Assembly (NCBI GenBank): GCA_047967505.1
Contig: CM106538.1
DNA length: 64,000 nt
DNA from: Dipteris shenzhenensis
Lineage: Eukaryota; Polypodiophyta; Polypodiopsida; Gleicheniales
Reading direction: 5' to 3' (one strand)
The notes under the pieces are model-generated. The model saw only the letters and a list, made by a program, of their open reading frames with translations. It made no database searches and was not told the DNA's origin. The translations under genes and the position numbers were made by a program. Shown here piece after piece: positions 23,701 to 33,129 of the stretch. Position 1 is the first letter of the stretch; each line of letters begins with the position of its first letter.

Positions 23701-24307
23701 GATTCAAGGAGAGTCACATATGATTGTGGAGTCGTGGCTAGCTTCGTACAAGATAGCCGAGCAAGTGCTTCTGATACCAATCTTCTCTCCTTGCAGTTAA
23801 ATTATTGTGGGACCATACATGACATCTATGAAGTTGATTTAGACGATTTAGTATTTTCATTCTTGATGTCAAATGGTTTGGAACTATCTACAATGGTCCT
23901 AATGCTATAGTCAGGAGAGACAGCTGTGGTTTCTTTGCCATTGACTCCACTAGACCCTGGACTGATGAAAGTAATATTTTTCTTCTTCCAAAGCATTGTG
24001 AACAGATACACACTAATGAATTGATTAAAAGATAATATCTTCGTTCTCAAACAAATGTTGGTTATTGTTCATATATATATATATTTATATTTATATTTAT
24101 ACTTGAGCAAAAATGAATATAATTACTAGCACCTAATTTATATCCTCAACATAGGTGGTCTTTCATTCGGATCATTTGGATCCAAGATGGTGGTACGTGG
24201 TTCAAGTTTCTCCTCGAAGCAAACATATTTTTGAAGATAGGAATGTGGATACGGAGATGCTGGAACAAGATCCAAATAATGATGCCGATGAATCTAGGGA
24301 AGAGGAT
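23700..24307 (+). pseudogene. CACTA transposase DUF4216-like part and acidic tail, first piece
   Basis: Frames read GVVASFVQDSRASASDTN and LQLNYCGTIHDIYEVDL (23730-23845), the DUF4216 start. After a frame change comes SCGFFAIDSTRP and IFLLPKHCEQI, then, after an intron-like AT-rich gap, VVFHSDHLDPRWWYVVQVSP (24155-24215). The tail EMLEQDPNNDADESREED is cut by the inserted element at 24307 and resumes after it. Confidence 0.7.
24298..24307. repeat. 10-bp target-site duplication, left
   Basis: GGAAGAGGAT lies immediately left of copy 2 of the 1-kb element and recurs exactly at 25318-25327. Confidence 0.85.
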
Positions 24308-25317
24308 GGATGCGTCAATTTTACGAGCAAAAACCTATGAGCAGGTTTATACGAGCGTGTTTTTCAAGAGATTTTAAAAATAGTATTTCTTTAGGAAACA
24401 TGGTTTTTACACTTTTATTTTCATTAGAACTAGATCCCTTTATCATAAAAATATACAAACTAGTCACTCATTCATTTTTACATAACATAAATCTTCTTAT
24501 TCATAGACATCCCTTTGTACCCTTATTATTACCTTAAAAAAGTATTGAAAAATAATTCATTTAAGAAACGTCCCTCATAATCACTCTCAACATAATAATA
24601 TTATACATAAATAATTACTTATTAAACACATTTATATCATATGGCAATATCTTTCAAGTGTTTTTATAGTATTAATAACAATATATTTATGTAATAAGTA
24701 TTAACTTGGGCTTATATATCACTCTCATAAAATACATGTAATATTTAATACTATATATGCAAGGTTTTCCAAAATATAACCCCTTAGATGTGCTCAAATG
24801 GGGTTTCCCGATCAATTTGAGTGGCTGAATGACTATATTTGGACATTGGATGTGAAAGTTATGTCACTTTTAAAAGTGCTGTCCAAGGTAGTTTCGCCAG
24901 CGAAACTACCTTGAAAGACCTTGTTCAAAGGGGTTTCGCTGGCGAAACTACCTTGATGGCTTGCTTCAATGAGTTTTCTTTGGAGAAACCGTTTCATGAA
25001 GATAGGGTGAGAGAGGTTTTTCAATGTCACCCCCTATTAAGTAAAAAGTTGTAAGAAGGATCATAAGGGAATTTTCATAGAGAAGTCTACTCTACATGTG
25101 GGTTTCTTCAAAAGCCATCCCATTATGTTCTCACCATTCCCAAAGATTCACATAAATATTCGTGTATAAAATAGGCATTCCTATAATACTTTTCATATTT
25201 CTAAGTGAAACTATGTTTTCTTTTGATCCATTTTTGTCTTATTTTTGCATAGTTGGAAGCTTTTTTTTTCCTTCGCTCGGACGCTCGGAAGATTTCGCTC
25301 GGAAAATGCTCGTCCCC
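24308..25317 (-). mobile_element. Non-autonomous DNA transposon, copy 2 (1010 bp, inverted relative to copy 1)
   Basis: Reverse-complement partner of 19315-20298. The left end here is GGATGCGTCAATTTTACGAGC and the right end, read inward, is GGGGACGAGCATTTTCCGAGC: imperfect inverted ends sharing ATTTT-CGAGC. It is bounded by an exact 10-base duplication (GGAAGAGGAT). It interrupts the acidic tail of the CACTA transposase. A perfect 30-bp palindrome lies in the middle. No open frame of note. An 8-10-base duplication plus ends starting GG fit Mutator-like elements better than CACTA (3 bp) or hAT (8 bp, ends CA/TA). Confidence 0.85.
24884..24913. repeat. Perfect 30-bp palindrome inside the 1-kb element
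   Basis: Arms CAAGGTAGTTTCGC and GCGAAACTACCTTG are exact reverse complements around a 2-base centre. Related half-sites (GGTTTCGCTGGCGAAACTAC) follow at 24933-24955. Copy 1 holds decayed versions at 19672-19738. Confidence 0.95.
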
Positions 25318-25528
25318 GGAAGAGGATGAAGATGACGATATGGACCACAAAGAAGGTGACAATAATGACACTATAATGGAGGAAGGTGGAGATCATGACT
25401 TTGGGGAAGAAGAGGGAGAACTAGAGGCCGGTGAACTAGAAGATCAAGTCTTAGGTAGACATACAATAGGGGTTGATGATGTAGGTGATCAATTGTATGT
25501 AAACCTTGAGATAGGCATGCAAGACTAG
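25318..25528 (+). pseudogene. CACTA transposase acidic tail, second piece
   Basis: Directly after the inserted element the frame continues EEDEDDDMDHKEGDNNDTIM and GEEEGELEAGELEDQVLGR, ending at a stop at 25526-25528. With the piece before 24307 it forms one acidic C-terminus. The duplicated target bases encode the repeated EED. Confidence 0.7.
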
Positions 25529-25800
25529 GCTCAAGATGAAGCTGTCGATGTAAATGCTACTGATTCATAGTTTTGACATCAAGGAGACTCCTTACATGTG
25601 GCCCTCACATTTTTACAATGACATTTTGTACATTAATTTGTATGTTAAGTTCACTATCAATATATGAGTGTTTTGATCTCAATTTTGGTTTACATACTCA
25701 TATTTTTTATCTTTCAAATGACCAAACATGTGGTCCAAATTATTTTGGGACCCTTGGAAATGACATTTTGTAAAAATCAGTATTGAAAATTATACCCAAA
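25529..25800. other. No recognisable gene
   Basis: AT-rich sequence between the transposase tail and the fold-back sequence, possibly CACTA 3' untranslated or subterminal DNA. Confidence 0.4.
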
Positions 25801-25801
25801 A

Positions 25802-25896
25802 GTCGGTGAAAGCGTTGATGTTAGGGTTGGTCGCAGTCGATATGGTAGTGGGAATGTATGTCGGTATAGGGGTTGGTATATACCGACCCCTATATC
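25802..25896. repeat. Left half of a fold-back sequence split by the Copia insertion
   Basis: CGATATGGTAGTGGGAATGT and the following TCGGTATAGGGGT are reverse complements, with few mismatches, of bases 31771-31807 on the other side of the Copia element. Similarity extends outward (GTCGGTG... on the left against its complement near 31830). The inner end GGTATATACC is a palindrome. TAGTG here and CACTA opposite could be CACTA-transposon termini or subterminal repeats. Confidence 0.75.
25892..25896. repeat. Target-site duplication ATATC, left
   Basis: ATATC immediately precedes the outer LTR end. The same five bases follow the other LTR at 31771-31775. Confidence 0.85.
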
Positions 25897-26210
25897 TGTG
25901 AAGATAGTGGGAGAGAAGGAAGGAGTCTCACTTGCGGCTTTCTCACATACACAATGGGGGAATACACACAAAGGTGGAGGCTGAAAACAGTTTTCCTCTT
26001 CTTAGTTGTGAAAGCCAAAAGAACTCTAGTACAAAGAAATAGAAGAACCCTATATGTGGGTCTCAAACCAAACTCAGCTAACTAAGGTGGCATACTAACT
26101 GAGCCACGAACTAGAGTACATAAGGATAGCTGTCATCCAGCTATTATTCATGGGCGGTGTACCAACCGCATCTGCACCTAACAAGTCGGTGACATAAATG
26201 CACAACGGTC
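25897..26210 (-). repeat. Extra partial Copia LTR (314 bp), tandem to the 3' LTR
   Basis: By eye identical to 26211-26524. It lacks the last 38 bases of the full LTR at the side facing the next copy, so the junction reads ..CACAACGGTC directly into TGTGAAGATAG. This is a head-to-tail LTR duplication. Confidence 0.9.
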
Positions 26211-26562
26211 TGTGAAGATAGTGGGAGAGAAGGAAGGAGTCTCACTTGCGGCTTTCTCACATACACAATGGGGGAATACACACAAAGGTGGAGGCTGAAA
26301 ACAGTTTTCCTCTTCTTAGTTGTGAAAGCCAAAAGAACTCTAGTACAAAGAAATAGAAGAACCCTATATGTGGGTCTCAAACCAAACTCAGCTAACTAAG
26401 GTGGCATACTAACTGAGCCACGAACTAGAGTACATAAGGATAGCTGTCATCCAGCTATTATTCATGGGCGGTGTACCAACCGCATCTGCACCTAACAAGT
26501 CGGTGACATAAATGCACAACGGTCACTCTGGCATATCACGAGTGGAGCTCGATATCTCAACA
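26211..26562 (-). repeat. Copia 3' LTR (352 bp)
   Basis: On the minus strand it starts TGTTGAGATATCGAGC and ends in CTTCACA. It carries the end of the polyprotein frame and a CATATAGG TATA-like site. Confidence 0.92.
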
Positions 26563-27182
26563 CTCCCCCTCGAGCTCAATCCCAATTCTTGCACGCCAAG
26601 CAGGTCTCTAAACTTGCGCAGCTTCTCTGCGCCCAATGCCTTCGTGAATATGTCAACTACCTGATCCTCTGTGCTGACATAAACTAGATCAATAAGACCT
26701 AGTAAAACCTTCTCCCGCACATAGTGATAATGCACCTCAATGTGCTTTGTTCTAGCATGATAGACTGGGTTATTTGCCAAGTGTATACTCCTCATGTTAT
26801 CACAATAAATGACAACTGGCCCATCTGTAGATTGATGCATATCATAAAGTATCTTATGCAACCAAGCTAAGTCACATGCAGCCATTGTTGCACCCCTGTA
26901 CTCAGCCTCTGTGCTCGACAAGGCAACTGTAGGCTGTTTCTTACTGCTCCAAGTGATTGCAGCACTCCTAAAAGACAACACATATCCATTGGTAGATCGT
27001 CTATCAGAAATACTACCAGCCCAATCAGCATCAGTGTATCCATGCAACTGTATCTGAACCCCAGTCTCATAAAATAGTCCATACTGCAATGTGGACTTCA
27101 CATACCTGAGTATGCGTCTAGCCGCATCCAAATGCGGTTTCCTTGGAGCCTGCATAAACTGACTTACCAATCCAACAGGCAT
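26523..27182 (-). pseudogene. Copia RNase H
   Basis: The frame starts QFMQAPRKPHLDAARRILRY, then LHGYTDADWAGSISDRRSTN with RNase H Asp residues, SSKKQPTVALSSTEAEY (the E of the active site), VIYCDNMRSIHLANNP, HARTKHIEVHYHYVREKV and IFTKALG near the end. All the usual Copia RNase H landmarks are intact within this segment. It joins the RT frame by a one-base frameshift at about 27181. The frame runs about 13 codons into the LTR. Confidence 0.92.
26563..26576 (-). other. Copia polypurine tract
   Basis: The minus strand reads GAGCTCGAGGGGGAGTG against the LTR start, the usual plus-strand primer site. Confidence 0.8.
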
Positions 27183-28626
27183 AGCTCAAATCTGGCCTAG
27201 TAATAGTCATATAAATCAAACTTCCTACTATGCGTCTGCACATAGTAGGGTCTTCCAGAAGCTCACCTGCATCTGCGCTCAGCTTCACATTCTGCTCCAA
27301 AGGAACTGAAATAGGCTTACAGCCTGTCATCCCATATTTGGACAGCATGTCCAATCCATACTGCCTCTGCAAGAGCCGTATCCCACTTGGTGATCTAATC
27401 ACCTCAATGCCCAAGAAATAACACAGCTCTCCCAAATCCTTCATCTCAAACTTTTGCTTCAATAGCATTTTCACATGCAGGATATCTTCATCACTATCAC
27501 CTATGATGATCAAATCATCAACATAAATGACAAGCAGCATAATACCTTTCTCTGTTTTTCTCACATAAAGTGAGAAATCTGCCTTGGAAATCTGAAAGCC
27601 AATAGTGACAAGATACTGTCCTATCTTGTCAGACCATGCTCTAGGTGCTTGCTTCAAGCCATACAAGGCTTTCTTCAACCTACAAACAAACTCAGGATGA
27701 ACATCATGAACATAACCTAGTGGTTGCTCCATAAAGACCTCTTCTTGCAAATCACCGTGCAAGAAGGCATTCTTTACATCCATCTGATGTAAAGACCATC
27801 CCTTTCATGCAGCCATAGCAATGACTACTCTTACGGTTGCCATCCTTGCAACCGAACTGAATGTTTCTTCATAATCAATGCCATATGTATGTGCATACCC
27901 CTTGACAACTAATCTTGCCTTGTATCTATTCACAAAAGCATCTGCATTGTGCTTCACCTTATAAACCCACTTACAACCAATTGCATTCTTGTCTTTAGGC
28001 AAAGGCACCAATTCCCATGTAGCATTTGCTTCCAAGTTATCCATTTCTTCATCCATGGCTTTCTCCCATTTTTCTTTTCCCATGGCTTGCTCAAAAGAAG
28101 TGGGTTCTGGTTCCTGTATCACTTTGACCATATAGGCATAGTGAATGGCTGTAAATCCATCATATTTCAGCCTATCCACAGGATACCTAGCTCTGGTAGA
28201 CCTGCGTAAAATAGGCTCACTTCCAGGTGCTCTCAAAACATCCCTGGTCTTCCTTACTCCAGGTGTAACAACAGAAGGAATACCCAACTCATCATCAATG
28301 CTCTGTTCTGAGCCACTGGATTTACCATCCACATAAGAATGACCTGCATTCACATCAAAGATGGGCTGATCTACCTTCTCTTTTCCTTTTCGTGATACCT
28401 GCATACCACTATTTGCATTGCTTTGAGGAGATTCTCCTGATCTCAATCTACCTGTCCATGGCAAAGTATGTGAACCATTGCTAGAGGACACTGCAGGTCC
28501 ACTAATATTTTGTGATTGCTGCTGTGAATTCTGTGCAGCATTACCATTTTGTGCATCTACATCATCAATCACATTTACTGGTTTATACCAATTGCTCATC
28601 TCATAAAAAACAACATCTCTACTCAT
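27118..28626 (-). pseudogene. Copia reverse transcriptase (with pre-RT linker)
   Basis: The linker from 28626 is Ser/Gln-rich. RT proper starts near 28190 with PTSFEQAMGKEKWEKAMDEE, then NATWELVPLPKDKNAIGCKW and RYKARLVVKGYAHTYGIDYE. A TGA at about 27802-27804 interrupts it just before SLHQMDVKNAFLHGDLQEEV. The active site VIYVDDLIIIG carries the catalytic YVDD. LKQKFEMKDLGELCYFLGIE and YGLDMLSKYGM follow. The domain is otherwise full length. The enzyme would copy element RNA into DNA in cytoplasmic particles. The stop and the frameshift at its end disable it. Confidence 0.92.
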
Positions 28627-28671
28627 TGTAAACTTACTAGTAGAAGGGTTATAGCATCTATACCCTTTATG

Positions 28672-29274
28672 CTACAGAGAATAACCAATAAAGATGCACT
28701 TCTCAGCTTTTGGATCGAACTTGGACCTCAATTCATTTGGCACATGATCATAGGCAATGCAACCAAAAATTTTCAAATGAGAAATATCTGGTTTCCTACC
28801 AGTATACATCTCCTTTGGCGTCATGCCATGTATTGCTGCAGTGGGAGTCCTGTTCATTATGTAAACTGCTGTAGCAATTGCTTCAGCCCAATAATAATAT
28901 GGTAGGTCTTTTTCATTTACCATGGCCCAAGATACCTCTCCAATATGCCTCTTTTGACTTTCTGCAAGTCCATTTTGCTGTGGGGTATGGCTGCATGAAT
29001 ATTGCTGCTTTATGCCATGCTCCTTTAGGAACCTTGCAAACTCGTTTGAGAGGTACTCTCCCCCTCCATCTGACCTTAGGCATTTTATTTGCAGGCATGT
29101 TTCTTTTTCAACCATAGCTTTAAAAGCTTTGAAATGCCCAAACACTTCACTTTTCTTTTTCATAAAATACACCCAAACTTTTCTGCTGTAGTCATCAATA
29201 AAAGTGACAAAATAATGACAACCTCCAATAGATGCGGCTTTAGTAGTCCACACATCAGAGTGGATTAATTCCAA
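28672..29274 (-). pseudogene. Copia integrase core
   Basis: The frame begins ELIHSDVWTTKAASIGGCHY (first catalytic Asp), FVTFIDDYSRKVWVYFMKKK (conserved strand following it), then CLRSDGGGEYLSNEFARFLK (second Asp) and HTPQQNGLAESQKRHIGEV with the catalytic Glu. The end, FIGYSL, runs into a TAG at 28669-28674 where Copia proteins continue into a KGYRCYNP block. The preceding zinc-binding H-H-C-C region lies in the upstream segment. All three acidic residues are present. Confidence 0.92.
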
Positions 29275-29319
29275 TGGCTTCTTACTCTCTTGAACATGTC
29301 TAGGAAATGGTTTCCTTGC

Positions 29320-29913
29320 CTATTTTCCAAATTGACAGGCTTCACATACCTTATGCATTTCTGCAACCTTGAATTTAGGCAATCCTGCAACAATGTTTTG
29401 GGCCTGCATTGATTTAAGTCGTCGTACATTAACATGACCAATGCGTTTATGCCAGATATCAATATCTGTAACTACATCGGTCCCATGTTCAAACATTGCT
29501 GCACTCAATTCAGGCACGTTTGCATCCAATGTAAACATCATGTCCTTCTTCTTTCCTTTTGCTATCAAGCGACGGTTATTTTTCATATCCTCAACAAAGC
29601 ATCCATGAGGATTAAATCTGACCTGCAAGCCTTGCTCAACCATTTGACCAACAGAAACCAAGTTCTTGGTGATATTCGGGACATGAAATACATCAGACAG
29701 GTATTTCTTTTTCCCATCCTGCATAGACAAAGGAATTTTACCAATCTGCACAATAGGATGTGCAATATCATCACCAGTCTCCACAAATCCTGGTCTTTCC
29801 ATTTTCCTTGCATCTTGCATCCATTTTGCATGACCTGTCATGTGGTTTGATGCACCTGAGTCAACATACCACACATCATTGCTTTCTTCTTCACTTGTCA
29901 CAAAATTGGTCAT
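29320..29913 (-). pseudogene. Copia protease and integrase N-terminal (GAG-pre-integrase) region
   Basis: DVWYVDSGASNHMTGHAKWM holds the aspartic protease motif D-S-G, and DVFHVPNITKNLVSVGQMVE is the next typical block. WHKRIGHVNVRRLKSMQ and HKVCEACQFGK give the H..H..C..C zinc site that precedes the integrase core. A TAG at the end (29317-29322 region) separates it from the core. Another TAG at 29917-29919 separates it from the zinc knuckle upstream. Confidence 0.92.
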
Positions 29914-29916
29914 GTG

Positions 29917-30873
29917 CTACACCATAAACAGATGCTCATTTCTGTCATCACCCTGTTTACTGGAAGATGCATAATTCCCTTGCTGCAATTTTCTATTCAT
30001 GATGTCGTTCTGCTTTTTATAGCAGTCTTTAGCCATATGACCCATTTTACCACAGTAGTAGCATTCAACATTGCTGTTTGCATTTTGGCCTCTCCCATGA
30101 CCTCTTTGGCTCCCCCTGCCTCTAGACTTACCACGTCCTCCTCCATAGGATTGGTTTTCTTGAGTTTGCTGCATATTCTAATTTCTACCACGGCATTAGG
30201 ATCGGCCTGCTCTACCTCTACCTCTTCCAGCATTTGAGTAGAAGATAGTTTCTTTTGAAGTTTCTCCTGAAGAAGATGCACCACCATTTCTCTGCTCTTC
30301 AAAAATTAGAAGAGCAAACAACTCCTCAAAATCAAGAAATTTTTCATGGACGGCAATGGATGTCCAAAACTGTGCATAATGCTTTCCTAGACCATTCGAG
30401 GTCACAGAAACTAAATCATCATCTTCCACTGGCGACCCAATGGAAGCAAGTGCATCTGTAATTTTCTTCACCTTCATGTGGTAGTCATTGATGCTCATAT
30501 TTTCTCTTTGCACATTGCGCAACTCCTGCTTGAGCTGCATTTTCCTGGATTGCGTATTTGTGCTATACATTTTTGCCAAAGTATCCCATGCCTCCTTTGG
30601 CGTACTTGCATCCTAAATATGCACAATCATAGAATCTGAAATATTGATAGACAGCGAGTACATAACTTTTATGGCTCTCTCATGCCATCCTTTAAATGCC
30701 TGCATTTCCTGTTGATTGGGAACATTAGGAAGAACTGGTTCTTCTTCATTTCGTGTAATGAACTCCTAATAGCCTTTTCCCATAAGGAAATTCGTCATTC
30801 TAAACTTCGATGCTTGGAAGTTGTTCTTGTCAAGCTTTTCAGTGACAATCTGTGAAAGAGAATTAGACACCAT
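29917..30873 (-). pseudogene. Copia gag (UBN2-type) with CCHC zinc knuckle
   Basis: A start codon at 30871-30873 fits the gag N-terminus (MVSNSLSQIVTEKLDKNNF). A long helical gag follows, with AFKGWHERAIKVMYSLSI, STPKEAWDTLAKMYSTNTQS and MSINDYHMKVKKITDALASI, and then a Gly/Arg-rich linker. The zinc knuckle CYYCGKMGHMAKDC (C-X2-C-X4-H-X4-C) lies at 30070-30030. The frame is stopped by TAG at 30766-30768, TAG at 30613-30615, TAA at 30196-30198 and TAG at 30178-30180, all in one frame. Gag would form the particle around element RNA. Confidence 0.9.
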
Positions 30874-31418
30874 TACAGAACACTGCAAAATATTCTGTCA
30901 CTGCAAAAAATACAGCTTCTGTCTCACAAGGGCAAATCCGCAAAATTAACGAAAGTGGTATTTGACCACACAGTCACTTCCTAGTGACGATTTTGCATCA
31001 ACATGCAATAAGGATGATTCTGTAACTCCCAATATGTCTGCGCACATGCATATGATGTAATTTTTGCAGTAACTTTTCACCGACCTACAAAGTAGTGGTC
31101 GCACAGCAAAAACAGGGCCTTTTTCTCAATGCTTGCGGAGAACTTCCGCCTCCAAAACAGGCCCCGAAATGGCCTCTAATCAGGAAAAAAAAGTCACCAT
31201 GGGCTTCGCCTCATCCTGCAGCATATATTGCCCTCTCGCCGCACCGCGAAGGGCGTCTCAATCTGAGACAATGCACTCTTGCACTTTTTGGATGTGCTAC
31301 CTATAGAGATTTGCTCCCAAACTCGAAAAAAGGAAAGCAACACTGGTCCTCTTACCAGGACACCGCGAACTTGGTTTGCTTTCTTGAGCTCCTTACCACG
31401 AACCAGGCTGTGATACCA
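30874..31418 (-). other. Copia 5' leader
   Basis: Non-coding region between gag and the LTR. The LTR-proximal 200 bases match the truncated element at 17064-17265. Confidence 0.75.
31403..31418 (-). other. Copia primer-binding site
   Basis: The minus strand reads TGGTATCACAGCCTGG directly after the LTR end, one base off the usual initiator Met-tRNA site TGGTATCAGAGC. Confidence 0.85.
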
Positions 31419-31770
31419 TGTGAAGATAGTGGGAGAGAAGGAAGGAGTCTCACTTGCGGCTTTCTCACATACACAATGGGGGAATACACACAAAGGTGGA
31501 GGCTGAAAACAGTTTTCCTCTTCTTAGTTGTGAAAGCCAAAATAACTCTAGTACAAAGAAATAGAAGAACCCTATATGTGGGTCTCAAACCAAACTCAGC
31601 TAACTAAGGTGGCATACTAACTGAGCCACGAACTATAGTACATAAGGATAGCTGTCATCCAACTATTATTCATGGGCGGTGTACCAACCGCATCTGCACC
31701 TAACAAGTCGGTGACATAAATGCACAACGGTCACCCTGGCATATCACGAGTGGAGCTTGATATTTCAACA
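31419..31770 (-). repeat. Copia 5' LTR (352 bp)
   Basis: Bounded by the primer-binding site on one side and ATATC on the other. It differs from the 3' LTR at about six positions by eye. Confidence 0.92.
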
Positions 31771-31860
31771 ATATCGACATACATACCCACTACCATACCG
31801 ATTGCTATTTTGACGTCTACACCGACACCTTCCCCACTCACCAATCGAACCGACGATCTT
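31771..31860. repeat. Right half of the fold-back sequence (and right ATATC duplication)
   Basis: ATATCGACATACATACCCAC and the CATACCG that follows mirror the left half near 25838-25896. The first five bases are the right target duplication. TCTACACCGACACC (about 31816-31830) also finds a near-complement at about 31877-31890. Confidence 0.75.
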
Positions 31861-32727
31861 CGTGCCTGCGCCTGTGAAGTGTCGGTAGACAGCATCAAAA
31901 AGAGGCCCATGTCTTGTAGTATATCTTTCTCTTGGAAAAAGAGCCTTTTTAGAACTTCAACTGGTGGATCATCCCCCCTGTGCTCGGGTTGCAAGATTTG
32001 GATGCCAATGCCACCTACACAATTATGCTTGTGTTGCAACACCATGGAATCAATATCTTTCCATACCATGCTGGTGCCACAACATCAAACCATGCAACAC
32101 CTTGCACTCCCCTGAAATGTAGCTATCAAATTGACAAACAATGTATCCCCTTACGCATCTATGATAATAGGACCAATGCTTGTGTAGATAACGTTCTTCG
32201 GTTCTTCTAATGGTTTCATGTCGATAAACCATTCTTCAGTTTTGATGCTTTGTCATGTGCGATGATGCACCATTACCTATGTCTAAGGATCTTGATCTGC
32301 TTGATCAACTTGATAGCTATATTTGCCTTTAAAATTACAATATGTGTCAGTCTTTTGCATATCCTCAATTGCAAGATACATTGTTTGAGGTTCATTTTTA
32401 TAATGACAGTGATTTGAATGTCCACCCCACGATGATTTCATCTTCCACGATTATCCCCAATATGCGAATGACGAATCACATGTTGAAGATATATTCAATC
32501 AAATGTTGATAGACCGACTTGGAGCAGTCTTATTGACAGATCCGAAGACCTCTGCTTCTCCAAGTAGTATACTCTGAAGTTTGGTAACCGCTATCAATGT
32601 CAACCTGTCCTTCCAATTCTCCTTCTCTTACATCTAGTCCGGCTACTCCTTCTGCCATCGTTTTGATTGATGACAATGTCAAGACTTCGGCACTGAATTT
32701 GATGCTCCGATAGTCCCTCCTTTCGGT
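31861..32727. other. No recognised gene
   Basis: Short broken frames such as DYPQYANDESHVEDIFNQML (about 32450-32510) look protein-like but match no family I know. It could be more CACTA sequence beyond the fold-back. Confidence 0.35.
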
Positions 32728-33129
32728 ATGCCTTATTACCATCCTTTCGTCATGTGGGGATTTGTATACGACCTCGTCGATGAGAGTTGTTGTAGGATAG
32801 CCGCTCATGTACTTTTCAAGAATGTTGCGAACAATGATCTCAAGTGCATGCAATACACATATCTTGCAATTGCTATCTTTGTCTTCCTCCTCGTCATGGC
32901 CTTTTACTTTGCCTCAAACCCCGAGATTACAAACATAGACATGGAGTCGCAAATGGAAGAGACTGTTCTCAGTGATGACAAGCCCATCTATAAGTGCAAC
33001 ATAGTCGAACACTATGATAAAAAATGGTGGGCAGGACGATCCCTTGTTTCTCATTGTATAAGTAAATGTTACATTGTGCACGACTTTATACTAGGCGACA
33101 AGGCTCTTGGAGCTGCGCTTTTGTGCTGA
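32728..33129 (+). pseudogene. Unrecognised 133-codon open frame with one hydrophobic segment
   Basis: The frame has a likely membrane-spanning stretch (YLAIAIFVFLLVMAFYFA, about residues 50-67) followed by a hydrophilic part with NIDMESQMEETVLSDDKP and EHYDKKWWAGRSLVSHC. The open frame extends upstream of the first Met. I find no motif that names it. It could be part of a transposon gene or chance; a real isolated gene is unlikely without supporting promoter or homology. Confidence 0.25.

Larger units (their letters stand above)
21250..25528 (+). mobile_element. CACTA (En/Spm-type) transposon coding region, split by an insertion
   Basis: Plus-strand fragments run in the order of a plant CACTA TNP2 transposase: an N-terminal part (21300-21530), the Transposase_21 core (21621-22295), the DPMH-like block (22660-22780), DUF4218-like sequence (22980-23660), DUF4216-like sequence (23700-24230) and an acidic tail. 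The tail is cut at 24307 by a 1-kb element and resumes at 25318. Frameshifts and stops occur throughout. No CACTA-type left terminus was found. A possible TAGTG terminus is present in the fold-back sequence near 25850. Confidence 0.85.
25897..31770 (-). mobile_element. Nearly full-length Ty1/Copia LTR retrotransposon
   Basis: A complete minus-strand structure is present: 5' LTR 31419-31770, primer-binding site just inside, leader, gag-PR-IN-RT-RNase H in Copia order (30873 down to about 26530), polypurine tract and 3' LTR 26211-26562, plus an extra tandem partial LTR 25897-26210. ATATC flanks both outer ends (25892-25896 and 31771-31775), a standard 5-base target duplication, so the whole block including the extra LTR piece behaves as one insertion. 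By eye the LTRs differ at about six of 352 positions, so it is fairly young. The polyprotein has eight internal stops and one frameshift and cannot be functional. Confidence 0.93.

Noticed and set aside
28145-29850. Plus-strand frames of 60-140 codons across the Copia body
   Set aside because: Shadows of the minus-strand Copia polyprotein.
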